From contig NZ_KQ130453.1 in assembly GCF_001046635.1 (NCBI RefSeq), forward strand, positions 764,040-828,039: a stretch of 64,000 nt of DNA, in the 5' to 3' direction. The notes below the pieces were generated by a model. That model saw nothing but the letters and a program-made list of their open reading frames with translations, did no database searches and was not told where the DNA came from. Each line of letters starts with the position of its first letter. The stretch's first letter is position 1. The stretch is from Novosphingobium barchaimii LL02 (GTDB lineage: Bacteria > Pseudomonadota > Alphaproteobacteria > Sphingomonadales > Sphingomonadaceae). Both the position numbers and the translations under genes were made by a program. Below, piece after piece: positions 15,688 through 24,476 of the stretch.

Positions 15688-17193
15688 TCAGACCACGGCG
15701 CAGATGGTCTTCCACTCCAGGTAATTCTCCAAGGCCTGCCGCCCGCTGTCGCGGCCCCAGCCGGACTGCTTGACGCCGCCGATGGCCAGTGTGGGATCGT
15801 ACATCGCGTGACAGTTGATCCACACAGTGCCCGCCTTGATCGCGCTCGACATCCGGTGAGCGTTCGACAGGCCCTCGGTCCAGACGCTGGCGGCAAGGCC
15901 GTATTCGCTGTCGTTCGCAGCCGCGATCACTTCCTCCACATCGTCGAAGGCCTGCGCGACCAGGACCGGGCCGAACACTTCTTCGCGCACGATCTCCATG
16001 CCGGGCTTTACGTCGACGACAAGGGTGGGGGTGATGAAGGTGCCTGCCTCACCGGTACGCTCGCCGCCGGCCAGCATCGTCGCCCCCTCGGCGCGGGCGC
16101 GCTGGAGGAAGCCCTCGACACGCTCGGCATGGCGCAGCGATACCACCGGACCCATCTGCGTATCGGCGGCAAGGCCGTGGCCCAGCTTCAGGCCCTTGGC
16201 ATATTCGGCCACGCCTTCCACGACCTGATCGTGGACGGAACGATGGACGTAAAGCCTCGATCCGGCGATGCACACCTGCCCGCCGTTGAAGTAGATCGCA
16301 TTGGCGACGCCAGGGATCGCCTGCGACAGGTCGGCATCGGGCATGATGATGGAGGGTGACTTGCCGCCCAGTTCCAGCGTCACGCGCTTGAAATTGGTCT
16401 TCGCGGCATCGAGCACCGCGCGGCCGGTGGCGGTGGAGCCGGTGAACGCGATCTTGGCGACGCCCGGATGGGCAGCCAGCGCCGCGCCGGTTTCGCCGCC
16501 CAGGCCGGTGACGATGTTGATGACGCCCGCAGGCACCCCAGCCTCGATCATCAGTTCGCCAAGGCGCAGTGCGGTGAGCGAGGTGTCCTCGGCAGGTTTG
16601 AGCACAACGGTACAGCCTGCCGCTAGCGCCGGGGCCAGCTTCATCGCTGTGAGCACCAGCGGGGAGTTCCACGGCACAATGGCGGCCACCACGCCTACCG
16701 GTTCGCGCACCGTCCATGTGCGCATCTGCTTGCCGGCGGGCTGGTAGTTGATCGAGCTTTCGAGCGTGCTGCCCTCTATAGCCATGGCCTGTCCGGCAAA
16801 AAAGCGGAACTGGCTGACGGCGCCGGGGATCTCGGCCCAGCGGCCGACGAACAGCGGCTTGCCTTGGTCGAGCGTTTCCAGTTCGGCAAGGTCGTCGATG
16901 TTCGCCTCGATAAGGTCCGCCACCTTCCAGAGGATGCGCGCGCGCTCTGCGGGAACCGTGGCGCCCCAGACTGCCAGCGCGGCACGGGCGGCAGAAACGG
17001 CGGCATCGACATCGGCCGCGCCGGCCTTGGCGACCTGCCCCAGTTCGCTGCCGGTGGCGGGGTCCAGGGTAGCGAACGTGCCGCCATTCGCGGCCTGCGC
17101 CCACTCGCCGCCGATCAGCAGGCCCTGTCCGCTGGCGCGCCGCGCAAGAAACTCCCGCGTACCGGTGCGAAGCGTGCTGAAGTCGAGTGGCAT
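15688..17193 (-). CDS. NAD(P)-dependent aldehyde dehydrogenase (copy 1)
   Basis: A 501-residue ALDH starting at the ATG with an AGGAG site (a longer frame up to 17253 is not needed). It contains IVPWNSPLVLTAMKLAPALAAGCTVVLKPAEDTS, FTGSTATGR (cofactor Gly-loop), VTLELGGKSP with the general-base Glu near residue 265, and GGQVCIAGSRLYVH with the catalytic Cys near 300. Such cytoplasmic enzymes oxidise aldehydes to acids. Monocistronic, divergent from the hydantoinase operon, with a candidate operator 66 bases upstream. The second ALDH at 24477 is similar but keeps QNCMAGTR at the nucleophile. Substrate unknown. Confidence 0.92.
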   Translation of the reverse strand: MPLDFSTLRTGTREFLARRASGQGLLIGGEWAQAANGGTFATLDPATGSELGQVAKAGAADVDAAVSAARAALAVWGATVPAERARILWKVADLIEANIDDLAELETLDQGKPLFVGRWAEIPGAVSQFRFFAGQAMAIEGSTLESSINYQPAGKQMRTWTVREPVGVVAAIVPWNSPLVLTAMKLAPALAAGCTVVLKPAEDTSLTALRLGELMIEAGVPAGVINIVTGLGGETGAALAAHPGVAKIAFTGSTATGRAVLDAAKTNFKRVTLELGGKSPSIIMPDADLSQAIPGVANAIYFNGGQVCIAGSRLYVHRSVHDQVVEGVAEYAKGLKLGHGLAADTQMGPVVSLRHAERVEGFLQRARAEGATMLAGGERTGEAGTFITPTLVVDVKPGMEIVREEVFGPVLVAQAFDDVEEVIAAANDSEYGLAASVWTEGLSNAHRMSSAIKAGTVWINCHAMYDPTLAIGGVKQSGWGRDSGRQALENYLEWKTICAVV

Positions 17194-17259
17194 GGCTGTC
17201 TCCTTTGTTGCGACCTTCCTAGTATGGTGAACGGCGACGTGGCCCCTCACCACCCCAAA

Positions 17260-17276
17260 AATTCGCTTGGCGGATA
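17260..17276 (-). promoter_or_regulatory. candidate IclR-regulon operator (TATCCGCCAAGCGAATT)
   Basis: In the divergent gap between the aldehyde dehydrogenase and hydantoinase operons, 66 bases before the former. The left half-site is intact; the right half is degenerate. Confidence 0.4.
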
Positions 17277-17344
17277 AGTTTGTCCGAAACCGCAGCGCCG
17301 GCGCGCCTGCACAGTACGCATAACAGGATGCGGCCTTGCCGGAT

Positions 17345-17362
17345 TGTTATATTTATATACCA
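17345..17362. promoter_or_regulatory. candidate operator, TGnTATA-N4-TATAnCA (site 3 of 3)
   Basis: TGTTATATTTATATACCA fits the same 18-base plan as 675-692 with both half-sites intact. It is 89 bases before the hydantoinase A start. Confidence 0.4.
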
Positions 17363-17451
17363 TTTTGATAAACCCGGAGTCGTCAACCGCACACCGCGCG
17401 CGAAATTCGGGACCAAGAAACGGCCTGCGGGCAAACCGGGATGGGAAACGC

Positions 17452-19500
17452 ATGACCTATCGTTTGGGCGTGGATGTCGGCGGGACGTTCACCGATCTGT
17501 TGCTGTTCAACCAGGAAAACGGTGAGTTCTGGCGTCACAAGACGCCGTCGACCCCGCATGACAGTTCCGAGGGCATTCTGAACGGTGTAACCGCCGTTTG
17601 CGAAAAGGGCGGTATCGCCCCGTCCGACGTCGAATTCTTCCTGCACGGCACCACCGTCGCCACCAATGCGGTGCTCGAGGGGAAGGGCGCGCGCGTTGGC
17701 CTTATCACCACCGATGGCTATCGCCAGGTGATGCAGATCGCCCGTTCCTTCGTGCCCGGCGGCCTGGCAGGTTGGATCGTCTGGCCCAAGCCCGAGCCGT
17801 TGGCCGCGCTGGAGGACACCTTCGAGATCGCCGGCCGCATGAATGCCCGCGGCGAGGAAACCGCCCCGATCGACGAGGCCCAGATCCGCTCCGTACTGGA
17901 AACGCTCAAAGCCTCTGGCGTGGAAGCGCTGACCGTTGCGCTCATTAACGCCTATCTAAACGGCGCGCACGAAGTTCGGGTGGCTGAACTGGCCGCAGAG
18001 ATCATGCCCGACGTGCCGATCTCCCTTAGCCACCTTGTCCTGCCGGAGATGCAGGAATACGAACGCACGCTTACTACCGTGGCCAATGCCGCTGTGCGCC
18101 CGGTCGTGGGCAAGTACGTGCGCAACCTGCGCAGCCGGCTGCGCGGTGCCGGCATGGCGGGCTCGCTCTCCCTGCTGCGTTCGGACGGCGGGTTGATGAG
18201 TTCGGAGAAGTCTGAGGAGCATCCCGTCTCGCTGCTGATGTCTGGCCCTGCAGGCGGCGTCACCGGCGCGATCTGGGTCGGCCGCAATGCCGGTATCCGC
18301 AATATCCTGACGCTGGACGTCGGCGGGACCTCCACCGACGTCGCCCTGATCGAGGACCTTGAGGCGCGCCGCCAGCGCACTACCGAAGTCGGGCACCTTT
18401 CCGTCCGCGCCTCCGCGCTGGATGTGAAGACAGTCGGTGCAGGCGGCGGGTCCATCGCCTATGTGCCAGAGTTGACCAAAGCGCTGCGCGTCGGCCCACA
18501 GTCGGCCGGCGCGGTGCCGGGGCCCGTCGCCTATGGCAAGGGCGGCACCGCGCCCACCGTCACCGACGCCAACGTCGTGCTCGGCTACCTGCCCGAAAAC
18601 CTGCTTGGCGGCACATTCAAGCTCGATCGTGAGGGCGCTAGGACCGCTGTCCAGACCATCGCCGACGCGCTTGGCATCGGCCTGATGGAAGCCGCGCGCG
18701 GCATCATCGACATCGTCAACGAGAACATGTTCGGCGCTCTGCGTATGATCTCGGTGCAGCAGGGCTACGACCCGCGCGACTTCGCGGTGATGGGCTTCGG
18801 CGGCGCCGGCCCGCTGCATGTCAACGCGGTGGCCCGGCTGATGGGGTCATGGCCTGCCGTCTCGCCGGTCTCGCCGGGCGTGCTCTGCGCGCTTGGTGAT
18901 GCCACTACCCGTATGCGCACCGAAACCGCGCGCTCGTTCTCGCAGCGCGTGGCTGATACCGGAGAGGATCAGGTGCTGACCCTGCTGGAGGAAATGGCCC
19001 GCCAGACCCGCGCCGAGCTGGTGGCCGAAGGCATCGCCGATGCCGACATAACCAGCCAGTTCGAACTCGACGTGCGCTATGAAGGGCAAGCCTTCGAAGT
19101 ACCGCTCTCGATCGACCCGGAAACGCTGAAAGCCGATGGTCTGGCGGGCGTCACTGCTCGCTTTGATGCCGAGCACCTGCGCCTTTTCACTTTCAACATG
19201 GACTCGGCCCATGAACTGGTGAACCTGCGCGCGGTGGCAATGGGCCCTGCGCTGGAACTGCCCTCGCCCCCTCTCGAAAAGGGAGACGGCAATCCGATCC
19301 GCGCCAAGATCCGCGATCACGAACTGTGGACCGGCAGCGCCATGCAGGCGGCCGTCATCTACGACCGCGCGAAGCTGCTTGCCGGAGACGTGATCCCCGG
19401 CCCCGCCGTCGTCACCGAGATGGATTCGACCACGCTGATCGAAGCCGACTGCATCGGCACCGTCGATCACGCCGGCAACATCCTCATCAACCTCGCCTGA
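17452..19500 (+). CDS. hyuA: hydantoinase/oxoprolinase family subunit A (HyuA)
   Basis: A 682-residue protein, usual for HyuA. The ATG at 17452 begins MTYRLGVDVGGTFTDLLL, the ATP-binding phosphate-1 motif; extensions upstream lack the family fold. HGTTVATNAVLEGKGARVGLITTDGYRQVMQI, LRSDGGLMSSE, SGPAGGVTGA, LTLDVGGTSTDVAL (second actin-like phosphate motif) and GGSIAY are all conserved. Known members split N-methylhydantoin or 5-oxoproline with ATP, or carboxylate acetone. With HyuB directly downstream it forms an ATP-using amidohydrolase or carboxylase. Given the imidase-like and amidase genes elsewhere, opening of a lactam, hydantoin or imide ring is reasonable; a carboxylase role is not excluded. 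Confidence 0.9.
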   Translation: MTYRLGVDVGGTFTDLLLFNQENGEFWRHKTPSTPHDSSEGILNGVTAVCEKGGIAPSDVEFFLHGTTVATNAVLEGKGARVGLITTDGYRQVMQIARSFVPGGLAGWIVWPKPEPLAALEDTFEIAGRMNARGEETAPIDEAQIRSVLETLKASGVEALTVALINAYLNGAHEVRVAELAAEIMPDVPISLSHLVLPEMQEYERTLTTVANAAVRPVVGKYVRNLRSRLRGAGMAGSLSLLRSDGGLMSSEKSEEHPVSLLMSGPAGGVTGAIWVGRNAGIRNILTLDVGGTSTDVALIEDLEARRQRTTEVGHLSVRASALDVKTVGAGGGSIAYVPELTKALRVGPQSAGAVPGPVAYGKGGTAPTVTDANVVLGYLPENLLGGTFKLDREGARTAVQTIADALGIGLMEAARGIIDIVNENMFGALRMISVQQGYDPRDFAVMGFGGAGPLHVNAVARLMGSWPAVSPVSPGVLCALGDATTRMRTETARSFSQRVADTGEDQVLTLLEEMARQTRAELVAEGIADADITSQFELDVRYEGQAFEVPLSIDPETLKADGLAGVTARFDAEHLRLFTFNMDSAHELVNLRAVAMGPALELPSPPLEKGDGNPIRAKIRDHELWTGSAMQAAVIYDRAKLLAGDVIPGPAVVTEMDSTTLIEADCIGTVDHAGNILINLA

Positions 19501-19513
19501 GGGAGCCTTTCAC

Positions 19514-21403
19514 ATGACCGCACGCATCATCCAGGCCAACCAGGCTCCCTTTCAGACCGTACACGTCGACCCGGTCACGCTCGACATCATCGAGAACGCA
19601 CTGCGTAACGCCCGCATCGAGATGGACGCCACGCTGGTGCGCACCGCCATGTCGCCCGGCATCCGCGAACAGGGCGACGCCTTCCCCCTCATCGCCGACC
19701 ACAAGGGCAAGATGATCGTGGGCCAGTTCGGCTCCTACATCGGCCCCTTCCTGGACGGCTTCGACGGCACGGTAGAGGACGGGGACCTTATCTTCCTGTC
19801 CGACCCCTATTCGGTTGGCGGCGCAATCAGCCATTGCAACGACTGGCTGGTGCTGCTGCCGGTGTTCAAGGACGGGCGCCTGATCGCCTATACCTCGATG
19901 TTCGGCCACCAGAGCGACATCGGCGGAATGGTGCCCGGATCGATGCCGATCCACGCCACCGAAATCTTTCAGGAAGGCGTGCGCATCCCGCCCGTGAAGA
20001 TCTGGAAGAAGGGCGAATACAACGAGGACCTCATCAAGCTGGTCATGCACCAGTCGCGCACCCCGGACTGGTGCAAGGCGGACCTCAACGCCCTGATCGC
20101 TTCTTGCCGGGTCGCCGCGCACCGTGTGGTCGAAATGGTGGAGCGCTTCGGCGACGATGTCTTCGTGTCGGCCACCGACATGCTGCTGGAACGCAACCAC
20201 CGCGCGATGAAGCATCTGATCGAAAGCTCGATCGGCGAGGACAAGGTGTCCTTCGAGGACTACATCTGCGACGACGGCATGGGGTGCGGCCCGTACAAGA
20301 TCAAGTGCACGATGTGGCGCGAGAACGGCCGCGTCGTGCTAGACTTCGCGGGCACCGATCCGCAGTCGAAGGCATCGATCAACATGCTGCTGAACGAAAA
20401 CATGATGCGCATGTTCTTCGGCATCTACATGATCATGATTTTCGACCCGCAGATCCTGTTCAACGACGGGTATTACGACCTGATCGACGTGCGCATTCCC
20501 GAAGGTTCGCTGCTCAAGCCGAAGTTCCCCGCCGCGCTTTCGGGCCGCACCCACGTGCTGGGACGCCTGTTCGACATCCTGGGCGGCCTGCTGGGCCAGA
20601 AAACACCGGAATTCCTCAACGCCGCCGGCTTCTCGTCGTCGCCGCACCTGTTCTATGCAGGGCACGACAAGGCCGGAAAGTGGTTCCAGCTGTTCCAGAT
20701 CGGCTTTGGCGGGATTCCCGGCCGTCCGCTGGGCGACGGCCCGGATGGCCATTCGCTGTTTCCGGGCTTCACCAACGTGCCCAACGAGTTTCTGGAACGC
20801 TACTTTCCGCTGGAGATCGTGCGTTACGAAACGGTGGCGGATTCGGGCGGGGCTGGCCTGCACCGGGGCGGTAACGGCATCAACATGGTCTACCGCTTCC
20901 TGGAAAGCGGCGTAATCGCCATCCACGACGACCGCTGGTTCGTACCTCCTTGGGGCGTCAACGGCGGACTTCCGGGCAAGCGCGCGAAAAAGATTCTCAC
21001 CAAAGCAGACGGCACGCGGATCGTCGTCGGCAACAAGCTGGAGGACTATCCGGTCGAGGCCGGTGACGAACTCCAGTTCATCACCTGGGGCGGCGGCGGC
21101 TGGGGCGACCCGCTCGACCGCGAACCGGCGCTGCTGGCCAAGGAACTCAAGCAAGGGCTCGTCACCGCAGAGGGCGCGAAGGACTACGGTGTAGTGCTGG
21201 TCAACGGTTCGGTGGACGACGCGGCGACGCAGGCGTTACGCAGCGAAATGCGCGCCGTGCGCGGCGCAGTTCCAGTGTTCAACTTTGGCCCCGACATCGA
21301 GGAATTGCGCCGCAACTGCCTCGCTGAAACCGGCCTGCCTGCGCCGACCGCGCCGCAGTGGGCCACCCTCTCGAACGGCGCGCTCGCCGAAGCCGCCGCA
21401 TAA
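19514..21403 (+). CDS. hyuB: hydantoinase/oxoprolinase family subunit B (HyuB)
   Basis: A 629-residue protein with a GAGGGAG site 13 bases after HyuA. VDPVTLDIIENALRNARIEMDATLVRTAMSPGIREQGDAFPLIAD is the family's N-terminal signature; GDLIFLSDPYSVGGAISHCNDW and YTSMFGHQSDIGGMVPGSMP carry the metal-binding Asp/His set. Near the end it shows VRYETVADSGGAGLHRGGNG and FITWGGGGWGDPLDREP, also diagnostic. It forms the catalytic complex with HyuA. The C-terminal 70 residues are somewhat longer than in N-methylhydantoinase B. It is the second gene of an operon that ends with a lyase and an alcohol dehydrogenase. Confidence 0.92.
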   Translation: MTARIIQANQAPFQTVHVDPVTLDIIENALRNARIEMDATLVRTAMSPGIREQGDAFPLIADHKGKMIVGQFGSYIGPFLDGFDGTVEDGDLIFLSDPYSVGGAISHCNDWLVLLPVFKDGRLIAYTSMFGHQSDIGGMVPGSMPIHATEIFQEGVRIPPVKIWKKGEYNEDLIKLVMHQSRTPDWCKADLNALIASCRVAAHRVVEMVERFGDDVFVSATDMLLERNHRAMKHLIESSIGEDKVSFEDYICDDGMGCGPYKIKCTMWRENGRVVLDFAGTDPQSKASINMLLNENMMRMFFGIYMIMIFDPQILFNDGYYDLIDVRIPEGSLLKPKFPAALSGRTHVLGRLFDILGGLLGQKTPEFLNAAGFSSSPHLFYAGHDKAGKWFQLFQIGFGGIPGRPLGDGPDGHSLFPGFTNVPNEFLERYFPLEIVRYETVADSGGAGLHRGGNGINMVYRFLESGVIAIHDDRWFVPPWGVNGGLPGKRAKKILTKADGTRIVVGNKLEDYPVEAGDELQFITWGGGGWGDPLDREPALLAKELKQGLVTAEGAKDYGVVLVNGSVDDAATQALRSEMRAVRGAVPVFNFGPDIEELRRNCLAETGLPAPTAPQWATLSNGALAEAAA

Positions 21404-21428
21404 GCATTCAGATTACAAGGAAACCATC

Positions 21429-22301
21429 ATGGCCAACCCGATTTTTCGCCAGAAGCTGGAAAGCGGCAAATTCTTCATCGTCCCCGGCATCCAGGACATG
21501 ATCGCCGCAGTGATCGCCAACAAGGTCGGGTTCGACCTCGTCTACGGCACCGGCTACTGGCTCACCGCCTCTGCCTGGGGGCTGCCTGATGCTGGCATCG
21601 CCACTTACACCGAGATGCGTAACCGCATGGAAACGCTGGTACGCACTTCCAACGCAGCGGTGATCGCCGATGCCGACACCGGCTACGGCGGCCTGCTCAA
21701 CGTCCACCACACCGTCAAAGGCTACGAGGCTTCGGGCGTCACCGCGATCCAGTTCGAAGACCAGGAATTCCCCAAGAAATGCGGCCACACGCCTTTCAAG
21801 CGCCTGATCCCGCTGGAAGACATGGTCGAGAAAATCAAGGTCGCCATCGATGCCCGCAGCGATGAAAATCTCGTCGTCATCGCCCGCAGCGATGCCCGCG
21901 CCAGCGAAGGTATGGACGGCATGCTCCGCCGCCTGGAAGCCTATTCCAAGGCGGGCGCCGACGTACTCTTTCCAGAAGCGCTGACCTCGGAAGAAGAAAT
22001 GCGCCGCGCCTGCGCCGAACTGGACAAGCCGTGCATGGCCAACATGTCGAACGGCGGGAAATCCCCGGTGCCGAACGCCTCGGTGCTGGAGGAGATCGGC
22101 TATGCCTATGCAATCTACCCCTCGCTCACCAGCCTCGTCGCCTGCACTGCGATGGAGAAGGCGTTACGTAACCTCAAGGATAACGGTGTCGGCGAGCCGG
22201 AAGGCATCTTCGACTTCAACGAGTTCTGCTCGCTGATCGGCTTCGAGGACGTCTGGGACTTCGAGAAGAAGTGGGCGCCCGCCCCGGCTCCGGTCAACTA
22301 A
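21429..22301 (+). CDS. isocitrate lyase/PEP mutase family lyase (2-methylisocitrate or dimethylmalate lyase-like)
   Basis: A 290-residue TIM-barrel enzyme with an AAGGAA site. Residues IADADTGYGG near 80-90 hold the Mg-binding Asp pair and FPKKCGHTPF near 118 is the K-K-C-G-H active-site loop of C-C lyases, absent from PEP mutase itself. This group cleaves 2-methylisocitrate, 2,3-dimethylmalate or similar branched hydroxy-diacids to pyruvate or propionate-level products. The N-terminus (FRQKLESGKFFIVPGIQDMIAA) and length fit dimethylmalate/oxaloacetate-type enzymes. Being in the hydantoinase operon it probably finishes the acid produced there or by one of the LeuCD-like hydratases. Confidence 0.88.
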   Translation: MANPIFRQKLESGKFFIVPGIQDMIAAVIANKVGFDLVYGTGYWLTASAWGLPDAGIATYTEMRNRMETLVRTSNAAVIADADTGYGGLLNVHHTVKGYEASGVTAIQFEDQEFPKKCGHTPFKRLIPLEDMVEKIKVAIDARSDENLVVIARSDARASEGMDGMLRRLEAYSKAGADVLFPEALTSEEEMRRACAELDKPCMANMSNGGKSPVPNASVLEEIGYAYAIYPSLTSLVACTAMEKALRNLKDNGVGEPEGIFDFNEFCSLIGFEDVWDFEKKWAPAPAPVN

Positions 22302-22312
22302 GGCATAATCCC

Positions 22313-23443
22313 ATGAAACGCCGCATCGCCGCTGCCGTCCTCTCCCGCTCGGGCGACCATCCCAAGCCCTATGCCGAGAACGAACCCCTCGCGGTTCGCC
22401 AACTCGATCTTGACGATCCGCTGCCCGGCGAAGTGCTGGTACGCATCGATGCTGCGGGCATCTGCCACTCGGACCTCTCGGTCATCAATGGCGACCGCCC
22501 ACGGCCGATGCCGATGGCGCTGGGGCACGAGGCCGCGGGCACCGTGCTCGAACTTGGCGATCCTGATGAGCCGGGCCTCGCCGTGGGCGACCGCGTGGTG
22601 CTGGTCTTCCTGCCCAGTTGCGGTCAATGCGTGCAGTGCCTTTCGGGCGAGGGGTATCTCTGCGCCAACGGCGCCGCCGCCAACGGCAAGGGCGAATTGA
22701 TGCGCGGCGGCAGCCGCCTGTCCTGCAACGGGGAACATGGCCGCGAGACCGTGCACCATCACCTCGGCGTCTCGGCCTTCGCGACCCAGGCGGTGGTGGA
22801 CCGCCGCTCGCTGGTGAAGATCGATGCCGATATTCCGCCCGAAACCGCCGCCCTTTTCGGCTGTGCGGTATTGACCGGGGTCGGTGCGGTGATGAACACC
22901 GCGAAAGTCCAGCCGGGTGAAAGCGTGACCGTGATCGGCCTAGGCGGCGTTGGCCTTTCGGCGCTGCTGGGCGCGCTGGCGGCGGGCGCGCAGCCGGTCC
23001 ATGCCGTTGACCCGTCTCCCGCAAAGCGGGCGCTGGCATTGGAACTGGGCGCGGCCAGTGCTTCGGCTCCCGGCGAGGATGAAGTGGCGATGGGCAGCGA
23101 CGTGGTGGTCGAAACGGTCGGCAAGGCCGCCGTGCTCGCCCACGCATACCGCTCGGCTCGGCGCGGCGGGCGCATCGTTACGGTAGGCTTGCCCAATCCT
23201 TCGGAAGAACTGTCGATCAACGCGCTATCGGTGGTGGCTGACGGAAAAACCCTCATGGGCAGCTACATGGGCTCCTCAATCCCCGCCCGCGACATCCCCC
23301 GATACATCAAACTCTGGCGCGCAGGACGCCTGCCGGTGGAGAAGCTGCTGACCTCGGTTGGTCCGCTGGAGGAGATCAACGAGGCCATGGACAAGCTGGC
23401 TTCGGGTGAGGCTATCCGACAGGTGATCGTGCCCGGCTGGTAG
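22313..23443 (+). CDS. zinc-dependent alcohol dehydrogenase, MDR class
   Basis: A 376-residue protein. AAGICHSDLSVINGDRP supplies the catalytic-zinc Cys, GHEAAG the His, and SCGQCVQCLSGEGYLC the four structural-zinc cysteines. VIGLGGVGLSALLGALAAGA near residue 205 binds NAD(P). Relatives include benzyl-alcohol and glutathione-dependent formaldehyde dehydrogenases. It starts 11 bases after the lyase stop and ends the hydantoinase operon. The expected step is oxidation of a primary alcohol to the aldehyde, possibly feeding one of the two aldehyde dehydrogenases. Substrate unknown. Confidence 0.9.
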   Translation: MKRRIAAAVLSRSGDHPKPYAENEPLAVRQLDLDDPLPGEVLVRIDAAGICHSDLSVINGDRPRPMPMALGHEAAGTVLELGDPDEPGLAVGDRVVLVFLPSCGQCVQCLSGEGYLCANGAAANGKGELMRGGSRLSCNGEHGRETVHHHLGVSAFATQAVVDRRSLVKIDADIPPETAALFGCAVLTGVGAVMNTAKVQPGESVTVIGLGGVGLSALLGALAAGAQPVHAVDPSPAKRALALELGAASASAPGEDEVAMGSDVVVETVGKAAVLAHAYRSARRGGRIVTVGLPNPSEELSINALSVVADGKTLMGSYMGSSIPARDIPRYIKLWRAGRLPVEKLLTSVGPLEEINEAMDKLASGEAIRQVIVPGW

Positions 23444-23508
23444 CCGCAAAGCAGGACCCGCGCTGCAAATGCCGATGGGCGGATTGGTTCCCGCCTATCG
23501 GCTTTATC

Positions 23509-23525
23509 TATCCGACAGTCGGATA
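23509..23525. promoter_or_regulatory. perfect palindrome TATCCGACAGTCGGATA, probable IclR operator
   Basis: Two 8-base arms (TATCCGAC and GTCGGATA) around a single A, 76 bases before the ATG of the IclR gene. It is the best copy of the motif found throughout the window, as expected for the autoregulatory site of the regulator itself. Confidence 0.65.
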
Positions 23526-23601
23526 ATAGCTTGATTAATTCGAGCAAACGTCATTCTCTTGTCACTCTCTCTTCATCGCAAGAAACTGACAGGGTCTGAT
23601 A

Positions 23602-24396
23602 ATGGAAAAAGGGGTTCCAATTCGCTCTATCACGCGTTCGATCGCGGCATTGAAAGCCATCAACCGACACGGTTCGCTCTCCATGATGGAGATCGCCAAG
23701 GCTTCCGAAGTGCCCTATCCGACCGCGTGCCGCATCGTTCAGACCTTGCTTTATGAAGGCCTGATCGAGCAGGAGCCCGCGCGCAAGCGCTACCGCGCGA
23801 CCGCTATGGTCCAGACACTGGCCACCGGATTTCAGCATGACGACGAACTCGTCCGCTTGGCCCGTCCGCATATCGTTGGCCTGACCAAGCGCGTCGGCTG
23901 GCCGGTCTCAATAGCGATTCGCGTGGGCCGCGAGATGATGCTGCGCGATTCGACGCACTCGAACTCGTCGCTGACGTTTGAGCGGTATTACCCCGGCTTT
24001 ACGCTGCCGATCCTCGATAGCGCCTCAGGGAAGGTCTCGATGGCCTATGCTCCCGACGATGAGCGCGAAATGATCCTGCGCTTCATGCGTGTCTCGCAGG
24101 AAATCGACCTCAACTATCTCGCCACCGCCGAAGTCAGCCTGGATGTCGAGCGCATCCGTGCTGAAGGTTACGCGGTGCAGGGCCGTAACCACTTCAACCT
24201 GACGCCGGGCAAGACCTCGTCGATCTCGGTCCCGATCTTCCGCAATGGGCACTTCGAAGCGGCGATGACCATGGTGTTCTTCGTGGCAGCCATGCGGCTT
24301 TCGCAGGCGCTGGAACTCTACCTCGACGATCTGCGCGCGACGGCCGCTGCGATCAGTCACGACCTGTCGAACCCGATGCCGATGGGCAACGCCTGA
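23602..24396 (+). CDS. IclR family transcriptional regulator
   Basis: A 264-residue regulator. Residues 1-70 form the winged helix-turn-helix (SLSMMEIAKASEVPYPTACRIVQTLLYEGLIEQEPARKRYRAT). Residues 80-250 form the GAF-like effector domain (PHIVGLTKRVGWPVSIAIRVG, SASGKVSMAYAP, SSISVPIFRNGHFEAAMT). Within IclR, the MhpR/HcaR group of aromatic-acid regulators is similar. It is the only regulator gene in the window, and a perfect palindrome lies upstream. Related degenerate copies precede most operons here, so it is the best candidate for island-wide control, either as activator or repressor depending on ligand. Confidence 0.92.
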   Translation: MEKGVPIRSITRSIAALKAINRHGSLSMMEIAKASEVPYPTACRIVQTLLYEGLIEQEPARKRYRATAMVQTLATGFQHDDELVRLARPHIVGLTKRVGWPVSIAIRVGREMMLRDSTHSNSSLTFERYYPGFTLPILDSASGKVSMAYAPDDEREMILRFMRVSQEIDLNYLATAEVSLDVERIRAEGYAVQGRNHFNLTPGKTSSISVPIFRNGHFEAAMTMVFFVAAMRLSQALELYLDDLRATAAAISHDLSNPMPMGNA

Positions 24397-24404
24397 CACG
24401 AAAA

Positions 24405-24464
24405 CGGGAGGTCCAGTGGACCTCCCGAGATGTTGCCTCCGACGCGCCTCAACGGCGCTTTTTT
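24405..24464 (+). terminator. terminator after the IclR gene (two hairpins)
   Basis: A perfect 10-bp stem CGGGAGGTCC/GGACCTCCCG (24405-24427) is followed by GCGCC-TCAAC-GGCGC and six T (24444-24464), a good intrinsic terminator. Confidence 0.85.
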
Positions 24465-24476
24465 ATTGGTTCGACG

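Noticed and set aside
17452-21403. Acetone carboxylase
   Set aside because: Only A- and B-type subunits are present, the third acetone carboxylase subunit is absent, and lengths fit hydantoinase better. Not fully excluded.
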